DNA from: an uncultured Flavobacteriales bacterium
GTDB taxonomy: Bacteria; Bacteroidota; Bacteroidia; Flavobacteriales_D; Sanyastnellaceae
DNA length: 64,000 nucleotides
Direction of reading: 5' to 3'
Assembly: GCA_938084585.1 (NCBI GenBank)
Contig: CALKFF010000033.1
Span: 1-64,000 of the forward strand
The notes under the pieces were generated by a model. That model was given only the letters and a program-made list of their open reading frames with translations. It was not told where the DNA came from and did not search any database. This document shows, piece after piece, positions 26,318 through 34,722 of the stretch. The first letter of the stretch is position 1. Every line of letters starts with the position of its first letter. The position numbers were made by a program, and so were the translations under genes.

Positions 26318-26899
26318 TCAGCCCAGCAGTCCCCAACGCTGCTCCACGCAATCGTCGATGCGCCTGCAAAGCTGTTCTGGGGTGAACGTCCGCCACCCGA
26401 GTTCGTTCAATTCCCCACCGAGGACGAAGTACGAATCGAGGTCGATGGCTTGCATGTCCGCCAAGACGTGTTCGCGGAAATTCAGCAATGCAATCCATCC
26501 GTCGTCCTCCACAAGTTCGTCGAACCACTCCTCGTAGTACGCGTCGTCGCTGTGGTGAAAGTTGAGCACGTTCTCGCCAATCAGCACAAACTTGGTCACC
26601 CCGCCTGCCATCAACGGGTCGATGACCTCGCGTTTCAAGAGCATGATGTCGTTGAACAAACAATCGTTCCACTCCCCGATGAATTCCAGGATGGCGTACC
26701 CTTCGTCGTAATCGGCGTAGAGGATCTTGGTGTAGAGCGTTTGGCTCCCAAACTCATCCCATTGGGGGTGGATGAAGTGGTTGTAGACCTTGAGGTGGTA
26801 GGCAAACTCGTTGTACACCCGGTCGTAGAACGGGCTTTGGGGATCTTGGCTCGCCACGTAGTGGTTGCGCCAGGCGTAGTAGGGTTCAAGAGCGTGCAT
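26318..26899 (-). CDS. Conserved hypothetical protein
   Basis: This 193-residue acidic, aromatic-rich cytoplasmic protein (HALEPYYAWRNHYVASQD, FYDRVYNEFAYHLKVYNHFI, LYTKILYADYDEGYAILE) has no signal peptide or membrane segment. I do not recognise a named domain, although its style is that of Bacteroidota core hypotheticals. It follows murQ by only 3 nt on the same strand, so they are co-transcribed. A link to cell-wall recycling is only contextual. Confidence 0.75.
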   Translation of the reverse strand: MHALEPYYAWRNHYVASQDPQSPFYDRVYNEFAYHLKVYNHFIHPQWDEFGSQTLYTKILYADYDEGYAILEFIGEWNDCLFNDIMLLKREVIDPLMAGGVTKFVLIGENVLNFHHSDDAYYEEWFDELVEDDGWIALLNFREHVLADMQAIDLDSYFVLGGELNELGWRTFTPEQLCRRIDDCVEQRWGLLG

Positions 26900-26902
26900 G
26901 GG

Positions 26903-27727
26903 TCAGTCCTTGTGGGCCTCCACAGCGGCGCGCACGCTGCCGTGGGACAACAAAAGCGCTTCAGCTTCCGCCATGTTCAACCCCGTGGCATCGGCCACCA
27001 TTCTGGAGCCACGTTCGACCAACTTGGCGTTGGAAAGCTGCATGTCCACCATGCGGTTGCCTTGCACGTGGCCGAGTCGAATCATTGTGGCGGTCGTGAG
27101 CCTGTTGAGGAGAAGTTTGGTGGCCGTTCCTGCCTTCATGCGGGTCGACCCCGTCACGAATTCCGGCCCCGTGACTGCCACGACCGGATGGTCGCACGCC
27201 CCGACAACCAGGCCGTCCGGGTTGCATGTGACGCACCCTGTCAGCAAGCCATGTTTCCGTGCCTTGTTCAGCGCACCGACCACGTAAGGGGTTCGTCCAC
27301 TTGCGGCGATGCCGACCACGGTGTCGTGTTCAGTCGGGTGATGCGATTCCAAGTCCCGCCAGCCTTGCGCTTCGTCGTCTTCGGCCCCCTCCACCGCCCG
27401 GCGGATGGCGGTGTCTCCTCCCGCCATGATGCCCACCACCACGCCATGGGGCACCCCGAAGGTGGGTGGACATTCGCTGGCGTCGACCACCCCGAGGCGG
27501 CCGCTGGTGCCGGCCCCCAAGTAAAACAACCGTCCTCCTTGAGCCATGCGTGGGATCAAGGCTTCAACCAACCCCGCCAGCGCAGGCAGGGCCGCTTCCA
27601 CGGCCGGTTGGACGTCGTGGTCCACTTGGTGCATGGCGCCCAAGAGTTCATGAACGTCCATGTTGTGGAGGTTGTCGAACGCACCAGGTTGTTCCGTGGG
27701 GGGCAGTGGGTTGGAGTCTGAAGCCAT
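26903..27727 (-). CDS. murQ: N-acetylmuramic acid 6-phosphate etherase
   Basis: The product has 274 residues with SIS-domain features: LFYLGAGTSGRLGVVDASECPPTFG, AGGDTAIRRAVEGAEDD, VGIAASGRTPYVVGAL, TGPEFVTGSTRMKAGTATK and NRLTTATMIRLGHVQGNRMVD. These define MurQ, which cleaves the lactyl ether of MurNAc-6-phosphate to give GlcNAc-6-phosphate in peptidoglycan recycling. The catalytic Glu residues of the SGRL-DASE and VEGAEDD regions are present. A -7 box (TACTTTTG) lies 24 nt before ATG. The GH20 enzyme and SSS transporter near 7-11 kb may feed the same amino-sugar pool. Confidence 0.95.
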   Translation of the reverse strand: MASDSNPLPPTEQPGAFDNLHNMDVHELLGAMHQVDHDVQPAVEAALPALAGLVEALIPRMAQGGRLFYLGAGTSGRLGVVDASECPPTFGVPHGVVVGIMAGGDTAIRRAVEGAEDDEAQGWRDLESHHPTEHDTVVGIAASGRTPYVVGALNKARKHGLLTGCVTCNPDGLVVGACDHPVVAVTGPEFVTGSTRMKAGTATKLLLNRLTTATMIRLGHVQGNRMVDMQLSNAKLVERGSRMVADATGLNMAEAEALLLSHGSVRAAVEAHKD

Positions 27728-27743
27728 GGTCAGGGGTCTCCTT

Positions 27744-27751
27744 CAAAAGTA
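27744..27751 (-). promoter_or_regulatory. -7 box of murQ
   Basis: On the minus strand TACTTTTG, a good TAnnTTTG match, lies 24 nt before the murQ ATG, giving a leader of about 12 nt. Confidence 0.55.
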
Positions 27752-27767
27752 CTGTGCAGCGACAAGG

Positions 27768-28544
27768 TCAAACCCCCGCTTCGGCCCAAAATTCCCAAGC
27801 CTTGTCGGCCTGCAACCTGAGCATGTCTTGGCCATTGAGCACCACCGCGCCTTGCGCTTGTGCCTCGCGAAGCAGCCGCGTTTTCGGGGGGGAATACACC
27901 AAGTCCACCACGAGGTGTCCCGCGCCCAAGTTGGAGGTGGGGAAGTCCACCATGTGCTCGGTGTTGGGGGACATGCCCACCGGGGTGCAATGCACCACCA
28001 ACAAGTGGTGCTGGATCAGCGCAGGGTTGAGTTCGTCGTAACCGATCACAGGCGCGCCGGCATGCAGTTTGCCTTCCGAGCTTTGGCCTGACCTGGAGAC
28101 CGCCACCACGTCAATGCCCAAGTCTTGCAAAGCCCAAATGACCGCGGATGCACTGCCACCGGTGCCCAACACCAACGCCCGCTCGTGGGTGTTTTTCAAG
28201 AAAGGCTGGATGGAACGTCTGAACCCCCACGCGTCGGTGTTGTGCCCCACCCATCCTTCTGGCGTGCGCACCAACGTGTTGACCGCGCCAATTTGGGCGG
28301 CCTCAGGCCCCAAGCTGTGGAGGAACGGCAGCACGGCAGACTTGTGCGGAACGGTGACGTTCAATCCCACCACGTCGGGGTTGTCCTGGGACCAGGCTGG
28401 AAATGAAGAGATGTCGGGAAGGTCGAACGCCTCGTAGCTCAGGTCGTGTCGCCCGAGTCGTTCAAAGCGCGCGGCAAACAACTTGGGGCTTTGCGAATGG
28501 CCGACAGGGTGGCCGATCAATCCAAGTCGCTTGACGCCAATCAC
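27768..28544 (-). CDS. aroE: Shikimate dehydrogenase
   Basis: Only the C-terminal part of the 568-residue ORF in the track is real. From GTG 28544 it encodes 258 residues: LGLIGHPVGHSQSPKLFAARF, LNVTVPHKSAVLPFL (catalytic Lys), GAVNTLVRTPEGWVGHNTDAWGF (catalytic Asp), VLGTGGSASAVIWAL (NADP Rossmann loop) and VDLVYSPPKTRLL. AroE reduces 3-dehydroshikimate with NADPH in aromatic amino acid synthesis. The GTG follows the DUF368 stop by 2 nt, so translation is probably coupled. Confidence 0.94.
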   Translation of the reverse strand: MIGVKRLGLIGHPVGHSQSPKLFAARFERLGRHDLSYEAFDLPDISSFPAWSQDNPDVVGLNVTVPHKSAVLPFLHSLGPEAAQIGAVNTLVRTPEGWVGHNTDAWGFRRSIQPFLKNTHERALVLGTGGSASAVIWALQDLGIDVVAVSRSGQSSEGKLHAGAPVIGYDELNPALIQHHLLVVHCTPVGMSPNTEHMVDFPTSNLGAGHLVVDLVYSPPKTRLLREAQAQGAVVLNGQDMLRLQADKAWEFWAEAGV

Positions 28545-28546
28545 GG

Positions 28547-29452
28547 TCAGGAAGCCTGCTTGTTCGCCTCGCCCCAACGGTGAATCCCCCACACCACGGC
28601 GGCCCCGAGGCACGTCCAAGCCGCAGCCGCCCAAACGTCCTCGGACGCTGGAGAGACGTTGACCAAAAGCCATTCCACGCGGCCGTCGCTGTGGGTGTAC
28701 AACGGGCGGACGCCTTCTTTCCAGGGCCACAATGCTTGAAGGGACCCCACCAAAAACCCGGTGAGGGTGGCGAGGGCAGGCCGTCTGTGGGTGGCGAGCA
28801 ACCATTTCAACCCTCGGCTGAAGGTGAGGAGCCCCAAGACGGCGCCCATGCCAAACGCCGCAATTTTGGCCACGTCGAAGCTTTTGATGGCCGACAGCAC
28901 CGGCGCATAAGCCCCGAGGATGAGCAACAAGAAGCTCCCTGAAATGCCGGGCAGCAACATGGCGCAAATGGCGAGCATGCCAGAGCCCATGAGCCACAAC
29001 GCAGAAGTGGATTGCACCAAAGGCGGGAGGGACGTGACGAACCCGGCCACGGCGCACCCCACAGCACCCCACACCCAAGCTTGCGCGTTCCAGGGGGACA
29101 AATGGCGCCCGACCAAGGGGACGGAGGCGGCCACGAGCCCTGTGAAAAAGGCGCGAAGCATGACGGGTTCGTGCTCCAGCAACCAGTGCAGGGGTGCGGC
29201 CAACGTGACCACGGCGGTGAGGATGCCCGCACCGAGGGCCAGCAGAAATGGGCCGTTGATGGCCTTCCAAGCCTGTTCGAACTCTCCACGTCGGACGCAT
29301 GCGAGCCCTTCGCCGCTGAGCGCCGAGAGGCTGTTCAGGAGCGGGTCGTAAATGCCGGCGATGAACGCGATGGTGCCTCCGCTGACCCCAGGAACGAGGT
29401 CGGCCATGCCCATGGCAAATCCCTTCAATGCGATTTGCCCGTGCTGGTTCAT
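28547..29452 (-). CDS. DUF368 family membrane protein
   Basis: This 301-residue polytopic inner-membrane protein begins LKGFAMGMADLVPGVSGGTIAFIAGIYDPLL, the hallmark of DUF368. A second half repeats the theme with LAICAMLLPGISGSFLLLILGAY. The PGVSGG/PGISGS pair suggests an inverted-repeat transporter fold. DUF368 proteins include recently proposed undecaprenyl-phosphate transporters (PopT), so lipid-carrier recycling is a plausible role. ATG overlaps the rhodanese stop by 4 nt, and aroE follows immediately. Confidence 0.9.
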   Translation of the reverse strand: MNQHGQIALKGFAMGMADLVPGVSGGTIAFIAGIYDPLLNSLSALSGEGLACVRRGEFEQAWKAINGPFLLALGAGILTAVVTLAAPLHWLLEHEPVMLRAFFTGLVAASVPLVGRHLSPWNAQAWVWGAVGCAVAGFVTSLPPLVQSTSALWLMGSGMLAICAMLLPGISGSFLLLILGAYAPVLSAIKSFDVAKIAAFGMGAVLGLLTFSRGLKWLLATHRRPALATLTGFLVGSLQALWPWKEGVRPLYTHSDGRVEWLLVNVSPASEDVWAAAAWTCLGAAVVWGIHRWGEANKQAS

Positions 29453-29766
29453 GCCACGTCCATATCAGGGGCAAACGTCACAGCCCAGGCCTTGATGCCG
29501 CCTTCCAAGTTGTGCACGTTGTCCATCCCAAGCTGGGTGGTGAGTGCCTGCGTGACCGCGGCAGAACGCGCACCGGAGCGGCAGTGAATCACCACAGGAT
29601 GATCCTTGGGCAAGTGCTCGACGTGGGCGGGGATGTCGGCCATCGGGATGTGCTTGCCGTCGATGTGGCTGACCTCCCGTTCGTACGGTTCACGAATGTC
29701 AATCAAGGTGTGCTCGACGTTGTCTTGGCGCCAAGCGTGCAATTGTTCAACCGAGATGGATTTCAT
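29449..29766 (-). CDS. Single-domain rhodanese-like sulfurtransferase
   Basis: This 105-residue cytoplasmic protein has the rhodanese fold: LIDIREPYEREVSHIDG early, then the active-site loop VIHCRSGARSAAVTQAL with Cys62. The six-residue loop CRSGAR is the sulfurtransferase/GlpE type rather than the phosphatase type. It presumably carries persulfide sulfur; the acceptor is unknown. A -7 box 13 nt before the ATG indicates that the rhodanese-DUF368-aroE unit has its own promoter in the short gap after the ComA-like gene. Confidence 0.9.
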   Translation of the reverse strand: MKSISVEQLHAWRQDNVEHTLIDIREPYEREVSHIDGKHIPMADIPAHVEHLPKDHPVVIHCRSGARSAAVTQALTTQLGMDNVHNLEGGIKAWAVTFAPDMDVA

Positions 29767-29771
29767 GTCCG

Positions 29772-29779
29772 CGAAGGTA
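29772..29779 (-). promoter_or_regulatory. -7 box of the rhodanese-DUF368-aroE unit
   Basis: On the minus strand TACCTTCG lies 13 nt before ATG 29766, in the 18-bp gap after the ComA-like gene. Confidence 0.55.
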
Positions 29780-29784
29780 GCGGT

Positions 29785-30600
29785 TCAGTCGTCCTCGACT
29801 TCGGCGTCTTCTGGAATTTGGCGCACCCCTTCCGCCATCTCGGCGGGGAGGTGGTCAAAGAATGTGTCGCCACGCAATCCGAGGCGCAGGCACTCCAAGG
29901 GGATGACATCGTGGGGGCCGATGTTGCCCAAATTCACGTTGGCCCCGAATTGCTTGAGGAACCACACTTGCTGGGGCTTCTTGGGCGCTTCCCACAGGAT
30001 GTCCTCGAGCTGGACTTTGGCCAAGATGCGGCGCACCAAGGCGGTGTGGGCGGTGCCGTTGGGACGGTAGATGCCCACGTTGCCGCTTTCGCGGGCCTCG
30101 GCAATGACCTTCCAGCTGCCTGCAGCCAGCTCTTGTTCCATCATCGAAGTCCACTTGTTGGGGCTGATGAGGATGCCTGCTTCCTTGGAACCCACCTCGC
30201 TCAACACGCGGTAATTCTTGGCCAAGCGGCTGATCATCTCGCACTTCACTTGCTCGTCAATGACCATGGAGCCGTCGCTCACTTCCACCGTTTCCAACCC
30301 GAGGTCGTCCACAAAGCGCAGGTAGTCGTCGAGTTGATTCCGGACAAAAAAGGCTTCGAAGAGCGTGCCGCCAGGGTAGACCATCAGTCCGGCGTCGTGG
30401 TAGAGTTTGATCTTCTCCTTGACGTTTGGGGTGGCGATGGAGGTGCCAAATCCGAGCTTCAGCAAGTCGACTTTGTCGGCGTTGACCTCGAGGAAGTCTT
30501 CGGCTTGACGCAGGCTCAGGCCTTTGTCCATGACCATGGTCAAGCCCGATTCGCGGGGCTTCGCGGGGCGCTCCGGCAGATGCGTAAGGTTGTGGTTCAT
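29785..30600 (-). CDS. Phosphosulfolactate synthase (ComA family)
   Basis: This 271-residue TIM-barrel protein matches the phosphosulfolactate synthase family: PRESGLTMVMDKGLSL, VDLLKLGFGTS, YHDAGLMVYPGGTLFE, VEVSDGSMVI, VLSEVGSKEAG, IAEARESGNVGIY and GANVNLGNIGPHDVI. The enzyme adds sulfite to phosphoenolpyruvate, the first step of coenzyme M synthesis in archaea. In Bacteroidota the product more likely enters sulfonate metabolism, possibly for sulfonolipids. No later CoM genes are nearby. It follows the TPR gene by 3 nt. Confidence 0.9.
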   Translation of the reverse strand: MNHNLTHLPERPAKPRESGLTMVMDKGLSLRQAEDFLEVNADKVDLLKLGFGTSIATPNVKEKIKLYHDAGLMVYPGGTLFEAFFVRNQLDDYLRFVDDLGLETVEVSDGSMVIDEQVKCEMISRLAKNYRVLSEVGSKEAGILISPNKWTSMMEQELAAGSWKVIAEARESGNVGIYRPNGTAHTALVRRILAKVQLEDILWEAPKKPQQVWFLKQFGANVNLGNIGPHDVIPLECLRLGLRGDTFFDHLPAEMAEGVRQIPEDAEVEDD

Positions 30601-30603
30601 TGT

Positions 30604-32019
30604 TCAGGGTTTCATGCGCGTGTAGCGGCTGGCCACGCGCGGGTCGTCGAGCAAACCTGGGTAGGTTTCCAACAACCGGTTCATGCCGTCAAAATCTGCA
30701 AGGAGCAAATGGTCGAGCAAGCGCAAGGCCTCTCCATCCATCCGCAACGCGAACAGGCTGACGAATTGTTTGTACCCCAGCACTGTGGAGGTGGGTGGGA
30801 CGTGCTCGAAGGCATTGTCGAGCAAAATCAGTGCTTGTTCATGCGCCTCAAGTGCTTGCATGTTGTCCACGCGTTCCTCCCACGCTTCCACGTGTTTGGG
30901 GTTGCGCTCCAACAACTGCACCAGGCAGGTGTCCGCTTCTTCATGGCGCCCCATTTTCTTCAAAACGGTGGCCATCATCAGCAAGGTGTCTTCGTGGTGG
31001 GGGTTCTGCAGCAGGGCGGTGGCCATGTGTTCCAACGCGCCTTCCTGGTTCCCTTTCAAATCTTCCAGCACCCCGAGTCCCACATGGGCCTCCAAGAAGT
31101 GCGGGTCGAGTTCCAAACATTGGTGGTAGTACTCCGCCGCCTCCTCGAGGCTTCCCATGTGCTCCAAGCATTCCCCCATGTAGCAAAGCGTGCTGGGTTG
31201 GGGGGCGTCCACTTCAAGGGACTCTCGGTGCACTTCCAGGGCGTCGCCGTACTTCTCCATGGCCGTGAGCGCTTCCGCCTTTTGGTGGTACGCCGGCGCG
31301 AAGGCCCCTTCAATGGCGATGGCAAAGTCGTACGCATCCACAGCTTCCTTCAGTTTTCCGAGGCGCTGGTGGGCGTTGCCCAAGTTGTACCAAGCGGCAA
31401 AACTGTACGGGTGGTCGTCCAAGTAGCGGAGGTAGAAGTCTGCTGCTTCTTGGATGCGTCCTTCCTTGTCGTAGCAAAAGGCCAACTCGTACAGCGCGGT
31501 TTCGTTGCTCGGGTCGGCGTCCAAGGCGTCGTGCAAAATGCGGATCGCTTGCTTCCACTCGCCAAGGTTCTCGTGCTCCAACGCCACATCGATGTAGACG
31601 TCACGCTTGAGTTCCGCGTCTGCGAACGTGAGCACGGCGTTGAAGTGCTGAAGCGCGAGCTTGTGCTCGTGCATCTGGCTGTAAATGTTGGCGAGCGTGA
31701 GGTGGATCTCCTCGTTGTGCGGTTCAAACGACAACAAGTTCTTGAGCCGGGGGATCGCTTGAACGTGCTTGCCCGTGCTGGTCAGAATTTGGGCCTCACG
31801 AAGCTGGAGGGAGATGCTTTCAGGGTACAAGCCGATGGCGTGGTGGTGCACCTGTTGGGCTTTCCGAACCGAGCCTTTCTCCAAGAAATGCTCAATCAGC
31901 CACTCCAATTCATCGTGGTCGAAAAACTTGGATTCACCTGCTTTCATCATGGCTTCAAAAGCCTTGACCAGTGCGTGAAGTTGCTCTTCTTCTTGATGTC
32001 GACGTCCCTCGTCTTGCAT
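30604..32019 (-). CDS. Tetratricopeptide repeat protein
   Basis: From ATG 32019 this encodes 471 residues, nearly all TPR-like helix pairs, such as AWYNLGNAHQRLGKLKEAVDAYDFAI, YHQKAEALTAMEKYGDALEVHRESL and CYMGECLEHMGSLEEAAEYYHQCL, about ten or more repeats. There is no signal peptide, so it is probably a cytoplasmic scaffold. The longer ORF-track start is rejected because a -7 box (TACTTTGA) lies 13 nt before this ATG. The ComA-like gene follows after 3 nt. Confidence 0.88.
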   Translation of the reverse strand: MQDEGRRHQEEEQLHALVKAFEAMMKAGESKFFDHDELEWLIEHFLEKGSVRKAQQVHHHAIGLYPESISLQLREAQILTSTGKHVQAIPRLKNLLSFEPHNEEIHLTLANIYSQMHEHKLALQHFNAVLTFADAELKRDVYIDVALEHENLGEWKQAIRILHDALDADPSNETALYELAFCYDKEGRIQEAADFYLRYLDDHPYSFAAWYNLGNAHQRLGKLKEAVDAYDFAIAIEGAFAPAYHQKAEALTAMEKYGDALEVHRESLEVDAPQPSTLCYMGECLEHMGSLEEAAEYYHQCLELDPHFLEAHVGLGVLEDLKGNQEGALEHMATALLQNPHHEDTLLMMATVLKKMGRHEEADTCLVQLLERNPKHVEAWEERVDNMQALEAHEQALILLDNAFEHVPPTSTVLGYKQFVSLFALRMDGEALRLLDHLLLADFDGMNRLLETYPGLLDDPRVASRYTRMKP

Positions 32020-32024
32020 GCCAC

Positions 32025-32032
32025 TCAAAGTA
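32025..32032 (-). promoter_or_regulatory. -7 box of the TPR-ComA unit
   Basis: On the minus strand TACTTTGA lies 13 nt before ATG 32019. Confidence 0.5.
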
Positions 32033-32123
32033 CAAGGCAAATGTCGGAAGAATCCTTCAGAACTGGTGGGCTTTTGAACATGGACCCAGGAAAAATGAAC
32101 ATCGGTGAGCTGGGCCCAAGAGT

Positions 32124-32131
32124 TACCTTGC
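32124..32131 (+). promoter_or_regulatory. -7 box of the phosphohexomutase gene
   Basis: TACCTTGC lies 12 nt before ATG 32136. Confidence 0.5.
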
Positions 32132-32135
32132 GGCC

Positions 32136-33539
32136 ATGTTGATTGCGTCCATTTCAGGCATCCGCGGCACAGTAGGAGGCCAGGCAGGAGAGGGGTTGAG
32201 CCCCTCAGATGTGGTTCAATTCGCCAGCGGATATGGCGCTTGGATTCTTCAAAAGCACCCAACTTCCGAGCGCAAGCCGGTCGTGGTGGTGGGGCGCGAC
32301 GCCCGAATCAGTGGGCCGTGGGTCCGGGACATCGTGTGTGGGACCTTGAATGCGCAAGGCATCGACGTGATCGATTTGGGGCTGAGCACCACCCCCACAG
32401 TGGAATTGGCCGTGCCGGGGTTGGAGGCCGATGGAGGGTTGATTTTGACCGCCTCACACAACCCCAAACAATGGAACGCCTTGAAGTTGCTGAACGAGCA
32501 TGGCGAATTCCTGTCCAAGGATGCGGGGGAACGCGTGTTGGACTTGGCCAAGTCGACCTTGACGTTTGCCGACGTGGACGACACGGGCACCACCACCCAC
32601 GACGACACGTGGTTGCAGAAGCACGTGGACCACGTGTTGGGTTTGGCGCTCGTCGACCCCGACGCCATTCGTGCTGCTGGCTTGAAAGTGGCCGTGGATG
32701 CGGTGAACTCCTCTGGCGGGCTGGCGGTGCCCCTCCTTCTTGAGGCGCTCAATGTGGAGGTGGTGCCGGTGCATTGCGACCCCACAGGACATTTTGCCCA
32801 CAACCCTGAGCCCCTGCCCAAACACCTCGTGGATTTGACGGACGCCGTCACGGCCCAGTCCTGCGACTTGGGCATCAGCGTGGATCCTGACGTGGACAGG
32901 TTGTGTTTTGTGAGCGAGGACGGGAGCTTCTTCGGGGAAGAATACACCCTTGTGGCGGTGGCCGACCATGTGTTGGCCCACACCCCAGGACCGACGGTCA
33001 GCAATTTGAGCAGCACCAGGGCGCTTCGTGAAGTGAGTGCCCGCCACGGATGCGCTTACACCGCCGCGGCCGTGGGGGAGGTCAACGTCGTGGCCCAAAT
33101 GCGAGAAGTCGGCGCCATCCTCGGCGGCGAAGGCAACGGCGGGGTCATTTACCCCACGTCGCATGCCGGGCGGGACGCGTTGGTGGGCATTGGTTTGTTC
33201 TTGACGTTGCTGGTGTCAAAAGGCATGACGTGCAGCGCGCTGCGTGCCACCTACCCAGATTTCAGCATGGTCAAGGACAAGATGGACCTGCCTCCGGTGG
33301 ATGTGGACAAGGCACTTGCCGCCCTCCAGATGGAAGTCAAAGACGCCGAAGTGAACGACGTCGACGGGGTGAAGTTTGACTTGGAACACGGGTGGGTGCA
33401 TTTGCGCAAAAGCAACACCGAGCCGATCATTCGGATCTACGCAGAGGGCCCGACGCCGCAGGAGGCCCAGGCGCTTGTGGACAGGTTCAAAGGAGACTTG
33501 AAGCGTCACTTGGCGTCGTTGGAGGGACCTCAAGCGTAA
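32136..33539 (+). CDS. glmM: Phosphoglucosamine mutase / phosphohexomutase
   Basis: This 467-residue alpha-D-phosphohexomutase begins MLIASISGIRGTVGG. The active-site Ser is in LTASHNPKQWNALK (S107), the metal loop is DPDVDRLCF, the sugar-binding loop is GGEGNGGVIYP and the phosphate loop is RKSNTEPIIRIYAE. All four parts are intact. The closest annotation in this phylum is phosphoglucosamine mutase (GlcN-6-P to GlcN-1-P for UDP-GlcNAc), but phosphomannomutase activity cannot be excluded. Its TAA stop is also the first part of the -7 box of the cysteine desulfurase gene. Confidence 0.88.
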   Translation: MLIASISGIRGTVGGQAGEGLSPSDVVQFASGYGAWILQKHPTSERKPVVVVGRDARISGPWVRDIVCGTLNAQGIDVIDLGLSTTPTVELAVPGLEADGGLILTASHNPKQWNALKLLNEHGEFLSKDAGERVLDLAKSTLTFADVDDTGTTTHDDTWLQKHVDHVLGLALVDPDAIRAAGLKVAVDAVNSSGGLAVPLLLEALNVEVVPVHCDPTGHFAHNPEPLPKHLVDLTDAVTAQSCDLGISVDPDVDRLCFVSEDGSFFGEEYTLVAVADHVLAHTPGPTVSNLSSTRALREVSARHGCAYTAAAVGEVNVVAQMREVGAILGGEGNGGVIYPTSHAGRDALVGIGLFLTLLVSKGMTCSALRATYPDFSMVKDKMDLPPVDVDKALAALQMEVKDAEVNDVDGVKFDLEHGWVHLRKSNTEPIIRIYAEGPTPQEAQALVDRFKGDLKRHLASLEGPQA

Positions 33540-33544
33540 ATTTG
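33537..33544 (+). promoter_or_regulatory. -7 box overlapping the glmM stop
   Basis: TAAATTTG (a full TAnnTTTG match) lies 13 nt before ATG 33550, with a TTG 15 nt upstream. Its TAA is the stop codon of the preceding gene. Confidence 0.55.
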
Positions 33545-33549
33545 TCGGC

Positions 33550-34701
33550 ATGAGTGCCGCCTATTTGGACAACGCAGCCACGACCCCGGTCGCCCCTGAG
33601 GTGGCCGAGGCCATGTTGGACGTGTACCAACATGCGTTTGGCAATCCATCGTCGTCCCACGCCGTGGGCCGCAAGGCGAAGGCGCTCGTGGAAACCAGCC
33701 GCAGGGCCATTGCCGCGCGCCTCAAGTGTGCGCCGCGTTCCATTTGCTTCACTTCAGGGGGCACGGAAGCGGACAACCACGCGATCTCAGCCGCCGTGGG
33801 GTGCCTGGGCGTGACTCGCATTGTCACGTCGGCCGCAGAGCACAGCGCGGTGGTCAAGGCGTCTGCGTCCATGGAGGCCAAGGGTGTGGAGGTGGCCCAT
33901 GTGCGTCACCTGCCCTGCGGGGAAGTGGACATGGCCCATTTGCGCGAGTTGCTCGAGGACGCTTCGGCCAAAACGTTGGTGTCCCTGATGCATGCCAACA
34001 ACGAAGTCGGCGTGATGATCGACTTGCAAGCCGTGGGGAAGTTGTGCCGGACGCATGGGGCGTTGTTCCACAGCGACACCGTCCAAACGATGGGGCATTA
34101 CCCCATGGACCTGTCCAAGGTGGATATTGATTTTCTGGCGTGCAGCGCCCACAAATTTCACGGCCCCAAAGGTTCAGGATTCCTGTACACCAACCCTGAC
34201 TTGCGCATCGACGGCATGATTGTCGGTGGAGGCCAGGAGCGCGCCATGCGCGGTGGCACAGAGAACGTGGCGGGCATCGTGGGTTTGGCGAAGGCGTTTG
34301 AGCTCGCCTTCGTGCACATGGTGGAGCACGAGTCTCATGTGCGCGGGGTGAAGCAGCTCATGGTGGACGGGCTTCGTGCTCGCCTCCCAGAAGTGGTGTT
34401 CAACGGTCATTCTGACCAAGAGGACCGCTTGTACACGGTGCTCAACGTGAAATTTCCACCGCACCCCAACAGCGGGATGGCCACCTTCCTGCTCGACTTG
34501 GAAGGGGTGGCTTGCTCGGGCGGAAGCGCGTGTTCCAGCGGCGCAACCCAGGGCTCGCACGTGTTGCGTGCCCTCGGCTGCCAAGATCCTCAACGCGCCA
34601 GCGTCCGGTTCTCTTTTTCGAGGTACACGACGTCGGCAGACATTGACAAAGCCTTGGACGCCGTGGACAAAGTCTTTGCGCCCGTCCTCGTGGAGGGTTG
34701 A
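33550..34701 (+). CDS. Cysteine desulfurase (IscS/NifS type)
   Basis: This 383-residue PLP-dependent enzyme begins AYLDNAATTPVAPEVAEAM. PLP-binding and fold motifs are FTSGGTEADNHAI, LVSLMHANNEVGVM, HSDTVQTMGH and SAHKFHGPKGSGFLY, with the PLP Lys at K202. The mobile persulfide Cys lies in SGGSACSSG (C328). It transfers sulfur from cysteine for Fe-S clusters or tRNA thiolation. No iscU or suf genes are adjacent here, so a tRNA-thiolation or general role is possible. Confidence 0.93.
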   Translation: MSAAYLDNAATTPVAPEVAEAMLDVYQHAFGNPSSSHAVGRKAKALVETSRRAIAARLKCAPRSICFTSGGTEADNHAISAAVGCLGVTRIVTSAAEHSAVVKASASMEAKGVEVAHVRHLPCGEVDMAHLRELLEDASAKTLVSLMHANNEVGVMIDLQAVGKLCRTHGALFHSDTVQTMGHYPMDLSKVDIDFLACSAHKFHGPKGSGFLYTNPDLRIDGMIVGGGQERAMRGGTENVAGIVGLAKAFELAFVHMVEHESHVRGVKQLMVDGLRARLPEVVFNGHSDQEDRLYTVLNVKFPPHPNSGMATFLLDLEGVACSGGSACSSGATQGSHVLRALGCQDPQRASVRFSFSRYTTSADIDKALDAVDKVFAPVLVEG

Positions 34702-34710
34702 TTGGGCCTG

Positions 34711-34718
34711 TACCTTCG
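34711..34718 (+). promoter_or_regulatory. -7 box of the GH3-family gene
   Basis: TACCTTCG lies 12 nt before ATG 34723, which decides this start over the upstream in-frame codon at 34702. Confidence 0.55.
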
Positions 34719-34722
34719 GGGC

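Noticed and set aside
26300-27721. 473-codon plus-strand ORF opposite murQ
   Set aside because: Shadow of murQ and the hypothetical gene; protein lacks domains.
28545-29474. N-terminal half of the 568-residue ORF containing AroE
   Set aside because: It overlaps DUF368 in another frame; shikimate dehydrogenase similarity begins only near GTG 28544.
29428-32142. 904-codon plus-strand ORF opposite the rhodanese, ComA and TPR genes
   Set aside because: Mirror frame of three real minus-strand genes; no motif, no promoter and a His/Val/Gln-rich composition.
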